From positions 1,803,177-1,867,176 of the forward strand of contig MU001503.1 of the NCBI GenBank assembly GCA_010093485.1: 64,000 bases of DNA. The letters are read 5' to 3'. This document shows positions 62,111-64,000 of this stretch, in pieces; position 1 is the stretch's first letter; each line of letters starts with the position of its first letter. Made by a program: the position numbers and the translations under genes. The notes beneath the pieces were generated by a model, which searched no databases, was not told where the DNA came from, and saw only the letters and a list, made by a program, of their open reading frames with translations. Origin of the DNA: Karstenula rhodostoma CBS 690.94 (taxonomy: Eukaryota > Ascomycota > Dothideomycetes > Pleosporales > Didymosphaeriaceae).

Positions 62111-63814
62111 CCTAGATAAGTATAGTATATAGAATATACTTAATTATATAAAATAATATCTAATATATTATCTACCTTTTAGTAATTTTATACCTCTAAA
62201 TATATAAGAATATAGTTAGATTATAAAGTAAATTAAGGTCTATAAAAGTCTAAAGAATATAAACTATTTAACTATAATACTAAAAAAGTCTAATAGAGGT
62301 AATAGAAAAAAAAAGTAGTAAGTAATATTATATAGTTATAGTATAATAGAGATTAAAGTAAAGGATAGAGATTAAAATAGAGAATAAAAATTAAAATAGA
62401 AAATAAAAACTAAAATAGAAAATAGAAATTAAAGTAGAGTTATAATTTAAAACTATATAATAATAGTTAGTATAGATAATCCTAATTTATAAATATATTC
62501 TACTATTTATTTATATTTTTTTACTATAATATTAAGAATCTACTATAGTAGCCTTTACTATAACCTTTATCTTAAATAGTATAATCTAGTAATATCTTAT
62601 ATACTATTATATAGATAAATTTACTAAAATATTTATTTATAGTTTAGTAATTATTTTATAACCCCTTTCTCTTCTTTTTTTTTTTTTTCTCCTTTTTCCC
62701 CTCTCTCCTTTCTCCCCTTTTTACTACCTTCTCTAAACTACCTTTTTACCTACTATTCTATAATATAAGTATATAATATATTTTAACTCTTTTATAGATT
62801 ATTTAATCCTAATAAGTACTCTATTAACTAATCTATAAGGGAAACTTATAATTATTAATAGTAAAATAATACCTATACTATTATTAGCACGATTTATAAA
62901 GTATAAAAGGCTTCTCTTTTTAATAATATATACTACCTATTTCTTTTAAATAACTAGATAGAATTTAGTATTTTTAAAAATATAATAGAGAATTAAAAAG
63001 TAGCCTTCTATACTACTAAATTCTAGTCTAGCTAATTAGAAATATTTATAGTTTTAATACCCCTAGATTTACCTATATAGATATAGTACTAAGTAGTACT
63101 ACCTATAAAAAAAAAGTATAATATTATTTTACTCTTTAATAATATAGATATTAAAGCTAATTAGAATAAGTTTATTTACCTTTATAATTATAAGGAAGAT
63201 AGTTTTAAATAGGTAATATTATAGAAGGAGTATAATAAATATATTATAGGTATTATAATAAATATAATTTAAGTAGCTAAGGATATATATTTTACTAATC
63301 TAGTAAACTAGTTTATATAGTTAGAATTAGGTAATCTAGATAAGGAGTAGATATAGGTATTTAAGAAATATATACTTAAAAAAAAAAAAAGGGAATAGTT
63401 ATCTAGATACTCTAGTAATTTATTATTTATAATAAATAAGTTTAGTAACTACCCTTATAATAATACTAGTAATAACTTTAACCTATATAAGTATTTTAGA
63501 GTATATACTATAAAAAACCTAAATATCTTTATAGATAATAGATAGGCTAGATATAGCTAGAAGACCTATAATAAACTTTTCTATAAACCCCCTATTTAAT
63601 TCTAAATATAATATAATAATATAATATATAGTATTAGTATATAGATAGTATTAGTATTTAGAGTATATATAGGTATAGTTAGTATATAGTATTAGTATTT
63701 AAATTATAAATTAATAGGAAGTAATTATTTTAGTAGAAGTAGAGAAAATTATATATAGGTATTAGATAGTATAAACCTATTAATTATATTCTATATTATT
63801 ATAATACCCTATAT
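62111..63814. other. AT-rich subtelomeric sequence between unit 4 and the telomere junction
   Basis: 1.7 kb of RIP-mutated sequence without a counterpart elsewhere in the window. It includes a pyrimidine-only tract of about 80 bp at 62,660-62,745. Long frames remain protein-like near 62,950-63,500 when stops are read as mutated Gln/Trp, so it may be the 3' part of the ancestral subtelomeric unit. Confidence 0.45.
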
Positions 63815-63906
63815 AGCTCGAAGCAGTCACTAGTAAGGGGATATAGGGCGCGAGGGTCGCCGGAGGTGACCCGCAGCGCCCGTGGACCCACCGGCGGGAT
63901 ATCCCA
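63815..63906. other. GC-rich telomere-junction sequence with nested inverted repeats
   Basis: About 90 bp of GC-rich sequence with intact CpA/TpG directly before the telomere repeats. Nested arms can pair: GGGATAT (63,838-63,844) with ATATCCC (63,899-63,905), GGGCGC (63,846-63,851) with GCGCCC (63,876-63,881), and GGGTC (63,854-63,858) with GACCC (63,868-63,872). GGGATATCCC itself is a palindrome. The whole can fold into a branched hairpin. Confidence 0.75.
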
Positions 63907-64000
63907 GGGTTAGGGTTAGGGTTAGGGTTAGGGTTAGGGTTAGGGTTAGGGTTAGGGTTAGGGTTAGGGTTAGGGTTAGGGTTAGGGTTAGGGTTAGGGT
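63907..64000 (+). repeat. Telomere, (TTAGGG)n, chromosome right end
   Basis: GGG followed by 15 uninterrupted TTAGGG units and one T, running to the last base. The G-rich strand reads 5'->3' outward, so this is a right chromosome end. The repeat is the common type of filamentous ascomycetes. Confidence 0.98.

Overview
The window is the right end of a filamentous ascomycete (Pezizomycotina) chromosome. It ends in about 15 copies of TTAGGG. It carries short GT-AG introns (42-92 nt), fungal-specific families (fungal rhodopsin-like membrane protein, 2EXR, fungal P450, NACHT relic), and long AT-rich blocks nearly devoid of CpA and TpG. That depletion is the mark of repeat-induced point mutation (RIP). 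A Dothideomycete with an AT-block genome would fit, but the sequence alone does not fix the species.

Layout. 1-5,880: RIP-mutated repeats (terminal-inverted-repeat element, direct and inverted repeat copies, ends of a non-LTR retrotransposon). 5,880-25,590: a GC-equilibrated gene island with seven readable genes: F-box-like protein (7,987), bestrophin-like channel (10,718), ankyrin-type protein with two frameshifts (12,859), rhodopsin-like membrane protein (minus, 16,605-17,801) divergent from a cytochrome P450 (18,377), 2EXR protein (minus, 20,468-21,977) and a secreted repeat protein (23,491-24,632). Three degraded genes lie among them: a NACHT-type NLR relic (6,810-7,330), an ankyrin-like relic (15,931-16,660) and an unrecognised GC-rich relic (24,850-25,520). 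25,590-63,815: a second RIP block with a copia relic and, from 31,895, four head-to-tail units of a large subtelomeric element. The two long units (about 12.9 kb and at least 12.4 kb) each carry a relic of a RecQ-type telomere-linked helicase and a second unrecognised long coding relic. 63,815-63,906: a GC-rich hairpin junction that escaped RIP, then the telomere.

Most interesting points. (1) The secreted protein at 23,491 has a C-terminal domain whose Thr, Cys and His have the order and spacing I recall for the bacterial chemoreceptor deamidase CheD, behind a signal peptide, a lysine-rich 32-residue duplication and possible Kex2 sites. (2) The subtelomeric units are all oriented toward the telomere and each is cut off on its telomere side by the start of the next, as if the chromosome end had repeatedly broken and been rebuilt. 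(3) A 111-bp un-RIPped retrotransposon end inside the AT block, with a 16-bp target duplication, shows what several RIP-mutated copies once looked like. Readings inside AT blocks were made by eye, allowing for C-to-T and G-to-A changes, and their boundaries are approximate.
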